A stretch of DNA of 64,000 nucleotides from Paraescarpia echinospica (taxonomy: Eukaryota > Annelida > Polychaeta > Sabellida > Siboglinidae), in the NCBI GenBank assembly GCA_020002185.1, contig CM034531.1:75687585-75751584 (forward strand), read 5' to 3'. Of this stretch, positions 10,698 to 23,640 are shown piece by piece. The notes beneath the pieces are model-generated. The model saw only the letters and a list, made by a program, of their open reading frames with translations, searched no databases and was not told the DNA's origin. The translations under genes and the position numbers were made by a program. Positions within the stretch are counted from its first letter, which is position 1. Each line of letters opens with the position of its first letter.

Positions 10698-13298
10698 TCA
10701 ACCTTTCAGTAATATATACATGACAAGAACGATGAGTTTAAAATGTACACCAACAACGTAGGCGACATTTTGAAAAGACAGTAGGCCTACATTTGCTTGT
10801 ATGTACAGACAGCCGAGAGCGGAACATGATTGAATCGAGCTTCCCAGTGAGATAGAAAGGCTTTGGCACATGTCTTGGCAGAAATGTCGGACCACTGGAA
10901 TGGCTTCCGGCCACCGCATAAAACGGTCAACGATTATCAACAGGTAACTAAAACCCTGCGATGGCGGAAACGGCCCAACCAAATCGAACCGATGTGTCGG
11001 CAATGGAAGAGAGTCTACAGGCGTCTTGACATGTTTCGTATCTTTTGCTCGCTGGCAAGACATACATGAGCGAATCCAGAGTCATATGTTCCTGGCCATG
11101 CCGTGCCAAACGAACCGGTCACAAAACAAACAGCACATCGCTCTTGCTCCGGCGTGAGCTAACTCATGGTCACTAAATGCTCATTTGTATTCACCACCGC
11201 ACATTAGACCAACTGCAATGGAGAGTTAGGATCTGAGACGAGTCGTTGTACGCCAATATATGTGGCTTGCTGTTTGGCCATTTCTGCTTAATCGATCAAT
11301 TCTGCCCTCACGCCGTCCATAGTTTTTTTTACATGAAAATCCTTCGTGGACACTCTAGACAAAGCATCGGCGACAACGTTGTCAGTCCCACGAACATGGC
11401 GCACGTTGGTGGTAAACTCCGAGATGAAGGCAAGATGTCTTTGCTGGCGCGGAGCGTGAAACTTCGCCCCTCAATGAATAGCGTAACTTCTTAAAAGTCA
11501 AATACATTGCGAGGAGTTGCATGTCAAAACAGAATAATTAGTCTCCGCTGCATTTAGCATTTGCCCGAAGAACGATATGGGTGTCCATTCCCCGATTAAC
11601 CGCAGTTGCAAGACCGCCGACTGCCGTATCTGAAGCGTCGGTGTTGATACTTGTTTCTGCTGTCGACGTCGGGTGCTCAAGGCATGTTACTGTTGCAGGC
11701 ACATCATTGCTGCGCTGGAAATGTTCCGTGTGACTCTTTGTCCACGCAGATCCAAACTCTTCGTCCTTGAGATTCACTAACTTGTAAAGTTGCAGCAAAA
11801 CTTCCGCAGCATGAGGAACAAACCGTCGATAGAAATTCAACAACCCAAATATTCTTTGAGCGCCTTTGCTGTGCGCGGCTGCGGAGAATCTCGATCACCT
11901 GTACACGGTCTGGATGTCAGCAGGCGTGAAAGTCGATGTTTGATTGTCCCAAAACACACTTTTGTGGGTTTACTACGAGTCCATAGTCAGCTAATTGCTC
12001 AAATAGCTGACGGCGATGAGTGCTGTGCTCTTCCACGGTAGAGCTCGCCACCAAAATGTCATCCAAGAAGACATATGCGAAAAGCAAGTCCCTGAGCATG
12101 TTGTCCATGAATCGCTGAAATGTCTGCGTCGCACTCTTATGTCCAAACGGCATATGCAGGTATTCGAAATTGCTACCTTTGCAATATATTCTGATTTCAT
12201 TGGTACTTTATTATATACTCGAACCACGTCTGCTTTGGAAAATATGCATGCACCGTCAAATTTCGCTGCAAAATCCTGCAGATGAGGCAGAGGATAGCGG
12301 TCGTCCTCAGAGATTGCAATGAATGCCGTGTAATCGCCACAGGCACGCCAATAGCCAGATGGTTTGGCCACCATGTACAGCGGAGAAGCCCACGCCGAGC
12401 TAGACAGTCGCACGATGCCCATCACTAATAGTTTGTCGAACCCTGCTTTTGTCACCGCCAATTTGTCAGGCGATAGAAGGCGACCACGTGCGTTTCTATA
12501 TGGTGCTCCACTTTGCCTTGCAGGCGACATGTCTTGATGCAATCTCTTTGAACTCATTAAATATGTCAGAACATTTATTTTTCTGGGCCAGCGCACAGAG
12601 TTTCGACACCGTCGACCGACTGTTCGATGCAGGAACTGTTACGTAGGTTTCTGCGTCCCTCAAACGTTTTGCGGCCAAGGTCCACCAACAGACCGATATG
12701 ACGCAGGAAACCAGCGCCAATTGTCTGTTTCGTTACTTCTGCAACTGTAAAGTTCCAGACGAAAGTCTGCCTAACTAAGTTTCACCTGAACTGCCCGTTG
12801 ACCAAACGTCTGAATGGAAGAGCCGTTGGCTGCTTTCAGCTGCGTGTTGGAAGACGGATAACGACGGTCCTCCGGTCGTGGCGGCAAAACGCTGACTTCT
12901 GCCCCAGTGTCTATAAGACAGCTTATATTGGACACTGAATCCAAAATTATCACCAAGCGAGTGGTGGTAGTTTGCAGGTCGGCGGTCGTCACTAACGGGC
13001 CTGCGCGACCGTTTTCCGCTTGACGGCAGCCTTCCCCACACTTGATTGTCCTGTTACCCCAAACCTCGTGGTAGCAGCATGTACCCTTTTCTTTGATGCC
13101 GCGGTACATCCTGGTACGACGTGTACGACTGTTGTTGTTTGCAGTGGTAGCTCTCTTTAATTCAGCCACCTCAGCGTACATCCTTTCGTTGCTCATCGTG
13201 AGAGAAACAATCTGGCTCGACCACGTTAACGTTTTGTGGATTATAAGAAAACGTGACCTATAAAATGTCTTAAACTTCTCACCTGCTGTTATCATCAT
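10698..13298 (-). pseudogene. Degraded Ty3/gypsy (CsRn1-like) retrotransposon pol region
   Basis: An LTR-retrotransposon polyprotein on the minus strand with domains in Ty3/gypsy order but split by frameshifts and stops. At 12771-13298 lie a zinc-knuckle-like CX2HX9CX3C motif (CCYHEVWGNRTIKCGEGC) and an aspartic protease with DTGAEVSVLP. At 11917-12596 is reverse transcriptase: WASPLYMVAKPSG, then the catalytic FLDDILVAS in another frame. At about 11330-11843 is RNase H with NTDASDTAVGG. At 10698-11240 is integrase, with FDLVGPFPPSQGFSYLLI and VDRFMRWPEAIPV. The CHCC knuckle is characteristic of the CsRn1 group. A full gag is absent and LTRs are not proven. It cannot encode a working polyprotein. 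Confidence 0.88.
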
Positions 13299-13344
13299 CT
13301 CATTGACATGTTGATATATTTTAAAAAAAATTGCATATTTCTAG

Positions 13345-13500
13345 CTGTGTCAGAAGAATATGTAGACAGACTGCCGAAAAGAGCGTGGAAAATAGAAGAG
13401 GGTGGCAGAAGACGGAGAGGACGACCAAGGCTGATATATAACAACAGCATGCATAAAACGAGACCTGGGGAGGGTTGGCGTGAACAGCCACGAATGGATG
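13345..13500 (+). pseudogene. Possible C-terminal scrap of a non-LTR reverse transcriptase
   Basis: A short ORF contains [13 protein letters not shown] and RRRRGRPRL, resembling the basic RGRP tail seen at the C-terminus of some LINE and RTE-type ORF2 proteins. It is too short for family assignment and runs into the GA microsatellite. Confidence 0.3.
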
Positions 13501-13509
13501 GCCATTGCG

Positions 13510-13586
<77 letters not shown>
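13510..13586. repeat. (GA)n microsatellite
   Basis: An uninterrupted GA tract of about 75 bp. It gives Arg-Glu and Ser-Leu pseudo-ORFs on both strands, none of them genes. Confidence 0.95.
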
Positions 13587-13588
<2 letters not shown>

Positions 13589-13884
13589 TGGAAAGAACTG
13601 ATAAATCCACCAAGTGACGTGGACCCCATCCCGCAAGAGCAAGGGAAAGAAGGTTGCGTGTTCAAATCACATCAGGGTCACCACTAAAGTAAACAACGCT
13701 ATTTACTATTTATTGATACCATAAACACCTACAACCATGTCAACTTGTAGTTACCTTGTTCACAACCCTCATCCTCTCTCGCACCTCACGAGACGCACAG
13801 TTCACACAATTCGCTGAAAGGGTGTCAGTGCTAGGGGTGTCACTACAATACTTTTTTTTAAACCAAACATACAGTCCTCTATCG

Positions 13885-14035
13885 ACGTCCCACAAATCAT
13901 ATGAAAGCCTCGTGCTTGAATTAGTTTTATCTACATTATATCATGACCTACGACGCTTTATGTGACCATACCCAAATTGCGCACGAGAAGACGTTAAAAA
14001 AAAGGCAAATTAATGCCTTTCTGTTTCCTTTCACA
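13885..14035. repeat. Interspersed repeat, copy 2 of 2
   Basis: Partner of 10065-10210 in the same orientation. Conserved blocks include CATGACCTACGACGCTTTAT, GTGACCATAC and GCGCACGAGAAGACG. Confidence 0.6.
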
Positions 14036-14279
14036 CACTGTAGAGAATGTTGACTGGGGAATGGTTTTGAAGTATCCCTTGTCATCCTTAGGTTAGAGAG
14101 AGTGGCATGGGTGTCAACATTCTCCACAGCATTTAAATACAGCAATCTGCGAAATAGGTCTCGGAAACCTTGTCGCTCGACAAGCTTTTAGTCTTTTACG
14201 GAACCTTTGACATAGACAACTGTTGATGCAGAATTTCGCACCCTCCTTCTGGGAATTGTTTTTTGTCAAATTATTTGTT

Positions 14280-16752
14280 CTTCAAATCTAGCTTCATCAC
14301 GTGACATTACCTCTTTGCTACATGACATAAACAGTGGGGCATCCGTTAGTGACATGGTTGCCACATACAACAATGGCTTACGTCGGCTTATTGACAAACA
14401 TGCCCCACTGCGGAAGACGACCATAACACTGCGACCGAACTGTCCGTGGTACACTGACGAGCTTCGTGACGAGAAACAGCGTCGACGGCGAGCTGAGCGC
14501 AAATGGCTGCAAACTCGTATTGAGGTACATCGACAGGCGTATCGCGCTCAATGTGAGGTCTTCAACAACATGCTGGTTACCACAAAGAGAAACTACTACA
14601 CGGCTAAGATCGCCAACTGCAAAAATGACCAAAAACAACTATTTTGTATCACAAGAAACCTCATGGGCAATAGTGGCATAACGACAATGCCATCGTATGT
14701 GTGTCCGGTGGACATGGCACAACGCTTTGGTGATCACTTTATTGAGAAAGTTTCTAACATCAGAAAATACATCGTCGACTGCGGTGAGGATCGTTCGGAC
14801 ATTACGTTGGCTGCTATGAGCAACGACGCGGCATTCAGTGGTGTGCCACTAGTCTGCTTTGAGACAGTCACTGAATCGGACGTTGAACGATTAGTTGCAT
14901 CCGTTCCGGTTAAGTCGTGTGAATTAGATCCAGTACCGACGTGGCTGCTAAAATAATGTTCGCATGAGTTTGTTCCACTAATCACCGCTACGATAAATGC
15001 GTCTCTCACCTCAACAAATGTACCTGCTGACTTCAAGCATGCAATCGTTAAACCACTCCTGAAAAAACCTACACTGGATAAAGACATTTTGAGCAACTAC
15101 CGGCCAGTGTCGAACTTGCCATTTGTGTCGTTGCAAAACAAATTGGCACGCACGTTGATGAACATGCTCTGCACGACCCTTTTCAGTATGCGTACCGTCG
15201 TGGACACTCCACAGAAACAGCTCTACTCCGTGTCAAGAATGACATTGCCGCGACACTGGATAGGAAATGTACAACAATTCTCGTGATGCTTGATTTGTCG
15301 TCCGCGTTTTACACAGTCGATCATCAGTTGTTGATGACTCGACTTGAACACTCATTCGGTATCACCGATAAGGCGCTTGCGTGGCTGAAATCATACATTA
15401 GCGAACGGTATCAGAGAGTGGCAGTGGGAAGTGCCGAGTCGGTTGAGTCAATCTTGGCGTGTGGCGTCCCCCAAGGGTCGGTGTTGGGCCCTACTTTGTA
15501 TTGCATGTACACCAAACCTATCGGAGATATTGTTGCTAAACACGGCATGGAGCATCACTGTTATGCTGATGACATTCAAATCTACCTCACGGTTGAACGA
15601 GATGAATCAATTGTTGCGGCACTGGCTAGGGTGGAATTGTGTGTTGCGGAAGTGGCTGCATGGTTGACTACAAACCAGTTAAAACTGAACACAGAGAAAT
15701 CCGTGGCGATCGTTTTTTCTCCAGCGAAGAAACGCGGCAGTCTGCCTGCCAATGTATACATCACAGTAGCCGGCCATCGAATTCAACCATCATCGTGCGT
15801 ACGCAGTTTGGGTGTGCTATTTGATAGCAACCTGAAAATGGAACAGCAGATTGCCAACACTGTGAAAAACTGCTACTATCATATTAGAAACATTGGGCGA
15901 ATTCGGCCACATCTGACGGAAGAATCATGCAAGACACTTGTTCACGCACTAGTGACATCCCGTTTAGATTATGGGAATGCACTTCTTTATGGTCTCCCAC
16001 ACACGGTGATGCAACGTCTACAAAGGGTGCAGAACTGTGCCGCTCGCCTAATTACTCGCACGAGGAAATACGAATACATCACGCTCGTGTTGCAGCGTTT
16101 ACACTGGCTACCCGATCATTTGAGACCGACCTACAAAGTGCTGGTGTTTACGTATTGTGCCTTGAATTATCTAGCGCCGGACTACATAAGTGAATTAATT
16201 GGCTACCGTCGCATCAACAGAACTCTATGATCTACCTCGCAGCCTCGCCTTTTGTTCGTACCGGCCTCACAAACTGTTACTCATGGTGATCACCGTTTCG
16301 CGGTTTGCTCGGCGGTTCTATGGAACAATTTGCCTCCTACAGCCAGGACAGCAACATCATTACAAGTGTTTAAAGCACTTTTGAAGTTTCACCTTTTTAA
16401 ACAAGCGTTTTTATAATTCACCGACGAGGACATTTTATGTGCTTTCTAATGATAAATATATGTTTTATTTTATTAGTTTCTTAACATATTTATGGTTATT
16501 CTTCTTGTATAAATGAATGTATTTATAGTAGTTTTTTTAAAGAATGTCTTAAATTGTTTAAACGTTTTTTTAATGATCTCTCTTTTTTAGTAACTATATT
16601 TAAGGTAATGGTATATTTTTTACATATTTATTTCTTAGTTAGCATTGTTTTAATGTATACTACTATTATATACGTGTGTATGTATGTAAAGCGCCCGAGG
16701 GCAATTTTAATTGATTGGACGCTATATAAGTACTTTTATTTATTTATTTATC
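14280..16752 (+). pseudogene. 5'-truncated LINE (Jockey/CR1-superfamily non-LTR retrotransposon)
   Basis: Remains of ORF2 on the plus strand. 14315-14956 encodes the linker before reverse transcriptase (CPWYTDELRDEKQRRRRAER) and ends at an in-frame TAA (14954-14956), after which the same frame continues to SNYRPVSNLPF. A frameshift near 15125-15170 leads into 15283-16230, with LDLSSAF, GVPQGSVLGP, the catalytic YADD (HHCYADDIQIYL) and the SLGVLFDSNL thumb region. The usually conserved Asp of the AFDTVDH block is Tyr (AFYTVDH). The endonuclease is missing, as expected for 5' truncation. The 3' end closes with GGACGCTATATAAGTACTTT and a (TTTA)n tail at about 16735-16752. Non-functional. Confidence 0.88.
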
Positions 16753-17200
16753 ATGGATACAACCAGTCAAGAAATCGTTCTACCAGGCTTCCTCTTCTGT
16801 AAGCACTGTAGTAAATATGCTTTGATGTCGTCATTTAGTTTCAATCTTGTTGTGAGGCAGTATAGGATTTCATCAGACTCTATCAGTATGGATTCGTCAT
16901 GTTCTCTATGTATTAAGCCACCTTCTGGAGATCACAGTTATATTTGGTGATTCGTTATGGTTTGAGAGACTTTTAAACATCGGCATTGCTCTCATCACTA
17001 CCCTGTCTCAGAGACTGCCTACTAGGCAACTTCGTACGGACCTACTAATCATCCAACGACTTCTAGGTGTGTATGTCTGGCTGCATGATGCGATTCTGTC
17101 AAGTAGCATTGGCGATAACAGTGTATTCCGACATCATGCATGTGTTTCTCCATCATATCTTTGAACTGAAAAGAGTCATATATTGATAAGTGTTAACGTG
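16753..17200. other. No feature recognised
   Basis: Between the LINE tail and the large inverted repeat; no supported coding or repeat signal. Confidence 0.4.
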
Positions 17201-17916
17201 GGTAATCCGGCATCTTCTTGGCCTTTATTATTAACGCTATTAAACGATCTTTTTACCTAATTTTTTCGACGCTGCCGTATTCGTTTCATCATTCCCCATC
17301 ATTATAGACACTAAACCGAACTGTATTTGTTAAATTTATTATGTTTGGGGGACTTTTATGCAACAAAACAACACTGTTTTACAGGTGCGTGTTTTGTTGA
17401 TATGGCGATCATCCGAAATGTACTCCAAACGTGTCGCGGTGCCATCACAACCGGAAAGTTACAAAATCACTAACTTAGTCTGTTTCATGATACTGTTGTC
17501 GAGATAATTGTCAGTGAAATGGTCTTTTAGGTGTAAATTTTTCGCGTTTTTTAACATTAAAATATCGATTTATTTATTTTGTATCTATAAATTCAACATT
17601 TCAATGAGATTTCAGAATACGTGCGTAAAGCAGAACTAGATATGCGTTAGTGGCATCGCCTTTCCGGTTGTGATGGCACCGCGACACATTTGGAGTAGAT
17701 TTCGGAAGATCGCCATATCAACAAAACACGCACCTGTCAAACAGTGCTGTTTTGTTGCATAAAAGTCCCCAAAAGGCAATAAATTTAACAAATACAATTC
17801 GGTTTTGTGTCTATTGTGATGGGAATGATGAAACGAATATGGCAGCGTCGAAACAATTAGGTAAAAACATCGTTTAATAACGTTAATAATAAAGGCCAAG
17901 AAGATGCAGGATTACC
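17201..17916. repeat. Large imperfect inverted repeat (about 257-bp arms)
   Basis: The left arm 17201-17458 pairs with the right arm 17660-17916 in reverse complement over nearly the whole length, with small indels; the spacer is about 200 bp. Landmarks: GGTAATCCGGCATCTTCTTG outward left against CCAAGAAGATGCAGGATTAC outward right; CGGTGCCATCACAACCGGAA inner left against TTCCGGTTGTGATGGCACCG inner right. It could be a fold-back element, long TIRs of a DNA transposon, or a head-to-head duplication. The minus-strand ORF across the right arm is not a recognised protein. Confidence 0.85.
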
Positions 17917-20740
17917 GACATGTCATTGTCCGGACTCCTGGGGCTGGGCTGTGCATTCCCTTTCTTTGTATTGTTTATTATCGCTGCAACTTGCAAGTGC
18001 CAACACTGTATCAAACTTGTATAAACCATGAAATTATACTAGAATTTACTCCTTTTAAAAACGTCATTTTCGTGTTTGACATTTGACTTCGTACTCAATT
18101 ATAGACCTAGGGCTAGGCTATTGGTGCATGTCCCACTTTTGTGCTTGTGGGCCTTGGACTTGGTATTGAGTAATTTTTTCTCTTCCGTTATCCAGCTTCA
18201 GTGAAAGTTTATGTTGAATTGACAGCTACAATTCCTAATAATAAACCTGGTTGGCTGTCACCATCCAGTCAAACGTTGTTGATTTGAAAAAAACGACACT
18301 ATCCAGATGCCACGGAATTTCGCGACGTACGAATTTTTGGAACTAGCAAACTTCATAGTTCACTTGTTCTCTTTCACGCGTAGAATGGAAACACTTATAC
18401 TATTTACTGGCTGTGTGAGCGTTTCTGTTACTAGTGTGAACATTTTTATAAACAAATATTGACATCTAGGCATTGGCTGGTACTAGAAAGGGGTTGGGTA
18501 GATGACACATTGTTTAAAATTATGCCTGTGGTGTCCTTGTCAATATGCCATCTGGATCTTCACTCTTGTTGACATGTTGATATAGATGACAATCTCTTAA
18601 TATTTTGTTAAAACAATATTCAACCATTCATTTCACTCAACCTGTGAAGTAATTGGTAATTTAGGGTTAGGATTATTGCTAAGTAAGTTTTTTGAAGGCA
18701 CAACATTTGTCATTGTGTGATTTGTGATTAGATCCACATAAATGTGTATCTTTTTAATAAAAAATGTGTACTGAACATACAAGTGATTTTGTTTGCCTTT
18801 ATGTTTTCAGAAAAGGTGAACATGACCAAGATCACAATCAACATCATGCAGTATATCTTGCATGAAGACTGTGTCATCGATTCAAGCCACAAGGATTTAT
18901 TTTACTGTGAACAGTTATTTATGTATTGTGGCAAATTTGAAATATATTATTATACGCTGCTATGTTAAAAATAAAATAATGTAACATTTTTGAAGCTGTG
19001 GATTATGTGTTTCTGTAGACGTTTCTAGCATTAACATGACTTTATAATATTAAACTGTTATTGTATGAATTCTCGTGATAAGGATCACACTGGAACTTAT
19101 ATATATATAATGTTCCTTGTGTCAATGACTGTACATTATAGTTCATGCCAGAATGGGTGTTTCACAGTGGTTCCTCTTAACTAAGCGTATGTTCGTTATA
19201 TTAGGCATCCTAACAGTCATGGTGTGAGTCCATTGTTCCTACCACTTTGGTGCAGACTACCTGGTAATGTGTTGAAGGATGAATGAAAGTGTCAGTTCAT
19301 GTATAAAACTGGGTCGGTCAATGTGATACTTAATTCTGTGATATGTTGTGCATCAACAGGAATTGTTCTCCTTTATTATTTGCCATTTACATTAATATTT
19401 GATTTTCAAATATTGTAACTATGTTTTACACATTATTGTTAAATGCTTTATGTATTTCAACTATTTGTTTTATTACTATTAACTACACTTTGTGTAGGAA
19501 TAGTCTTCTTGTGCCCAGTAATAGCAGTGTAGCCACATAAATAGTTTGGGACTCTCCTAGGAAAACCATAATTGAAAGGAGGCTATGTTACTGAGGTGAC
19601 CATAAAGAGAGGTTTGCATTCTATTTCCCCACATTAGAATACAATAAATATAATTGGGTCATCAAACTGTAACCCTCCTGAGACACTTATTCCTGAGACA
19701 AATATGTATGATGTGCCTCCTTGTTGTGGTTTCACTTTTAATATGGTGTTGTCCAACACCCAATATTTGAAGGTATGGCATCTATTAAACATTGCTTTAA
19801 AACAGTTTATTGTAAGTGCATTTATTGTGTAATAAAATATGTGATGCATTATAGTGTTGTCTTATTAGTTTGTACTATAGTTGCACAAATAAAAATTCAA
19901 TGCATTAATAATGAACCAACATAAAATATATGTATATTCATGTAGATATATATACATATTGTTCAAAATAAATAATAAAAATGTCATCTACATGTGGACC
20001 AGCAATTGCGAATATAATCATATACATACATAACATACATATAAATATGGTCGATTCTCACAGAAGTGCAGTACTTTATAACATCATTTACTTGCTTGCA
20101 TTGTTCCCAGCCTTTACTACCATAAATAGACATGTTGGGGAACCCTACCAAGAAATTGGCCACCTTAAATCCTACTTCTCTGGTAATAGCAGTGGATCAA
20201 AGTTGGAAGTGATAATTCAAAAATAACCATACGAATGCACATAATATTATTTTTCATTGTATATGTTCCAGGGTCCAATAATCTATTTTATATTTGACAG
20301 TTCTGTTTGTTTGCAAGTAAGTGTTAGATCAGTTGAATATATTACAGTTGAATTATATCATTATTTTTGTCACCATGCACTACACAATAAAAACATGTAT
20401 GTTTTCAACCTTGATCGAGCTGAAACCATCCAAAGATTAATGTAAATAAGCCCTAACATCAATGTGCAGGTACATATTTTATAATAATTATAAAATATAT
20501 TAAATAATCATTATTAAACACAATATGCATGACTTAAAATTAACGCTGCCGGCTGAATTCGTCACGTAAGTGCATCAGTCTCGTTCTTTAACAAATCTAC
20601 TATGTAAAATTGTCTGTATGATACCAAAATAAATAAATTAAATTATTTTTAAATTAAATTAAAATAATAATTATGCCCGTAAGTGATATTACAGCATCGC
20701 CCCAAGACGTTACACAAAATATCAAACCAGCCACTACCCT
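17917..20740. other. AT-rich intergenic stretch without recognised genes
   Basis: Nearly 3 kb with only short ORFs. 18810-18965 could be a small exon (it follows a TTTTCAG) but has no partner exon or domain. Low GC continues to about 20.5 kb. Confidence 0.4.
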
Positions 20741-20744
20741 TACC

Positions 20745-20890
20745 ACCCCACTAGCCCGATTGCCGACGGAATACGGCCAATCGTAACGTGTGTCTTTCCG
20801 TACGATTCTATCGCAACGAGTGACTCGGCCGAGGCACTCGTACGAGTCAATCGGTCCAACTGTCTCGTAACGTGTATCGCCGCCTTAGAG
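20745..20890. repeat. CpG-rich palindromic repeat fragment, MITE-like
   Basis: An abrupt switch from AT-rich DNA to a CpG-rich patch with self-complementary words such as ACTCGTACGAGT and CTCGGCCGAG, ending near CGCCGCCTTAGAGG. This looks like one end of a non-autonomous DNA transposon; the partner end was not located. Confidence 0.4.
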
Positions 20891-21240
20891 GTGCGTTATA
20901 TATGATCAGTCCGTTTGTTGCTATGTTTGAATGTTCACAACTGAGTAGGATATCGTTTCAAAATGCTCTCACACAACGTTTTGGTTGTACGTGTAGTTTC
21001 GACTATTATTATATTTTCCATATATCTGCTGCGCATGCAGATAAGTCAGCGGTTCAGTCCGTTGGTTTTCAATTAATGTGGTGTTTATGCGGTATTAAGA
21101 CTTCAAATGCTGGTGTGTAAAAGTTCAATCATGTCGCGCTCTCGGCTGTCATACAAGCAATTTTAGGCCTACTGTATGTTTTAAATGCGTTGTTAGCGTA
21201 CAGTTTAAACTCATCGTTCTTGCCCAGACTGGCCAAGATT

Positions 21241-21445
21241 AGGCAGTGTTCACACTGCGTCCGATTCGCGTACCGTATTCTAGCGTAGCGTTCGCGTCCA
21301 TTCGACTTTGCGTCAGCTTGCGTTCGGGAAACGTTAAATGCCCGACTGTTCATGCACATGACGTCACCCATTTACGTGCACTTTCTTTATTTACATGCCT
21401 GCGCATGAATATAGTCAGATACGGTGCCGTTAGCGGGTTAACGAA
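21241..21445. repeat. CpG-rich repeat fragment, MITE-like
   Basis: Starts with GGCAGTGTTCACACTGCGTC, followed by clustered CGCG and TTCGCG words. The CGTGTTCACACT motif recurs in reverse complement near 35792-35810, which suggests a shared transposon end. Confidence 0.4.
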
Positions 21446-21719
21446 CGAAAAATGGAAAGCTGATTTCCTGCCAGTTTGTGAAATATGTTACGTCATGTTT
21501 TAGTAAATCACGATAATGCCACGTTCGATAGCTCGTTCCAGTCTTATTCGAACAGTGAGAATGCCAAGTAGAATGGGCCACCATAACTGACTAGAGTAGA
21601 GCACAATTATGGTGATTATGTGGGACGTTCTGCATACTCATGATTATCGGATGTTTTATGAAAACGATTGTACCCTATATTAACCCTAACCCTACACTGC
21701 TAATAATTTAGGCCAGTTA

Positions 21720-22345
21720 AGTAAAAGGTGTAGATAAACACACTTTACAGGATGATTTAGCCAAATTGGTCGAATGGTCTGAAAAATGGCAAATGATATT
21801 CAATTTTGGGAAGTGTAAATGCATCCACGTAGGACATGGAAATGTGAACAAAGAATACATAATGGGGGATACTATATTAAATAAAACTGTAAAAGAAAAG
21901 GACTTAGGAGTAACAGTTAGTGCTGACGTGAAAGTTTCAGAGCAATGTGGAATTGCTTCTTCAAAGGGTATCCAAATACTAGCTAGTAGTAGTAGTAGCT
22001 AGGGCTCATTGATTAGATGTACAAAGCAGTAGTTAGGCCACATTTGGAATACTGTATATAAGTTGACACTACATCGTGAGAAGGACATGGATAAGCTAGA
22101 ATGAGTGCAACGAAGAGCAACTAAGCTTATTCCTAAACTGAAAAATCTTGGTTATGAAAGACGCCTATTAGAATGCGGGTTGACAACATTAGAGACTAAG
22201 AGGTGTAAGAGGAGACCAAACAGAAGTTTTTAAGATATTGAATGGTTATGAGGATATTGACAGAAATATTTTCTTCAAACTGAAAAAAGGCAGTGTAACT
22301 AGAGGGCACAATGTCACGGAACAGTGCAGGTTAGGTATGAGACGT
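21720..22345 (+). pseudogene. LINE ORF2 C-terminal fragment
   Basis: 21766-22002 encodes WSEKWQMIFNFGKCKC and VKEKDLGVTVSADVKVSEQC, typical of the RT thumb region of CR1/Jockey-type LINEs. Stops then interrupt, but KLEVQRRATKLIPKL-like and LETKRCKR segments continue to about 22300, where TRGHNVT is visible before the homology ends in AT-rich sequence. It is the same family as the fragment at 56.96-57.3 kb. Confidence 0.75.
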
Positions 22346-22489
22346 ATTAGATATTATATATATTTCTTTAATGTCTTATAAAAATACACAATATATCAAC
22401 ATACAAAAAATTGATATGAAGTCAAAATTAACAAACAAAACTTAACAAAATGTGAACGTGGTCATTTTTTTAACTATGTAAGTCGGTTT

Positions 22490-22815
22490 GGACACCATCT
22501 GTCCGTGTTACCTGTCTGTCGTCTGTGTATTATGTCTGTCGTGGGTCTTACTCTATGTCACAGATCCATCTGTCTATCCTAGGTGTGTATGTCAGTTGGT
22601 CTGTCTGTCAGGTCTGCCATTGGTCCACCTGTCTGTCGTATGTGTCTGTTGTAGGTCCGCCTGTCTGTCTGGTTCGACTGTCTGTTGTAGGGCTATCATA
22701 GGTGCGTCTGTCTCATGTAAGTTCATCTATCTGTCATGTATCTGTTAAAGGTCCGTCTGTCATTGGTGTGTCTGTCATAGGTCCAATCCGTGGTTTGTCC
22801 GTCTGTCTCTGAGTC
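22490..22815. repeat. CTGTCTGT-rich degenerate minisatellite
   Basis: Recurring words GTCTGTC, GTCCGTCTGTC and ATAGGTC at irregular 16-40 bp spacing. The + strand ORF through it is compositional. Confidence 0.7.
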
Positions 22816-23508
22816 ATGTCTTATCACAGCCTCACTATACTAACTATATATTCTGTTCAAAACATAATCATATCAATTACATTTTTCAAATCTACCATTT
22901 TATAAGTAATCAATTTTAAAGTTAATGAAATACTGTGTATTGAAATTTCGAATCTAACGAGTTTCAAATCACACACATATATATATATACGCTATTAGTA
23001 TTAGCCCTGGAATGTGGCTGCTTCCATGCAGTCATTTCCAATTGAGTCCTTGCTACTGCTTGTAATGCCACATTTTTATGCCATACATGTATTCTTAAAC
23101 TTTCCTGACTACACGCATCATATAGACAATGTGTATTCTAAAATACTTATCACCCAAATATATTTCAACAAAACAGAAACGACTTTCAGATTCATCAACT
23201 CAATCTTGACCAACATCGCACACCAGTCACACAAATCCCTGAATGGCGACCTCAATAATTGTGAGGGTGTCATCACGAATAACCTTATGCACATATCCAT
23301 CTAATTAGTAACGAGGCCTTGCATTGGAAAGCAGCATGTTGTCATTTAAACAAACTGTATCCTCCCAAAACAGTTGAATGTCAACAATAAAAAGTCTTCA
23401 TTAAACGCATTTCAACAGTCAGTCTTTTATAATATATATGTAGTCTATAGTGCATGACGAGATTTAGCGCGTGTCAAGATATGGTGTTGTTACAGAGATG
23501 CAGCCTAA
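22816..23508. other. No feature recognised
   Basis: AT-rich DNA downstream (in transcription sense) of the minus-strand MULE/Ulp1 gene. It may hold its 3' UTR, but no clear minus-strand poly(A) signal can be tied to it. Confidence 0.35.
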
Positions 23509-23640
23509 CTAGCTGGAAGTGCTGGTGTCGGTGTCAACATCCCTCGCCTCCTGCAGCTGGCAGATGTCACAGAGGAAGTGGCCAATTCTTGTACCGGCAC
23601 ATCTGGTATGGAAACGCCAGTGACAGCTGGCACATGCTAC
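23509..23640 (-). pseudogene. Last exon: second half of the PHD finger and stop
   Basis: Reads VACASCHWRFHTRC then FLCDICQLQEARD and ends in TAG at 23509-23511. CX2C-X4-HX2C...CX2C matches the last six ligands of a C4HC3 PHD finger. The acceptor is GTTGTAG at 23641-23647, and phase 0 joins exactly to the preceding exon (NEGGW then VACASC). Confidence 0.75.

Noticed and set aside
12016..12285. Plus-strand ORF within the gypsy region
   Set aside because: Antisense shadow of the reverse transcriptase segment.
13295..13665. ORFs of poly Ser-Leu or Arg-Glu
   Set aside because: Produced by the (GA)n tract in different frames.
18744..18968. Possible small gene or exon in the 18-20 kb desert
   Set aside because: Low-complexity hydrophobic ORF; an acceptor-like TTTTCAG precedes it, but no partner exon, domain or phase support exists.
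21672..21692. Telomere-like TTAACCCTAACCCT
   Set aside because: Only about two units, with no array; likely chance in AT-rich DNA.
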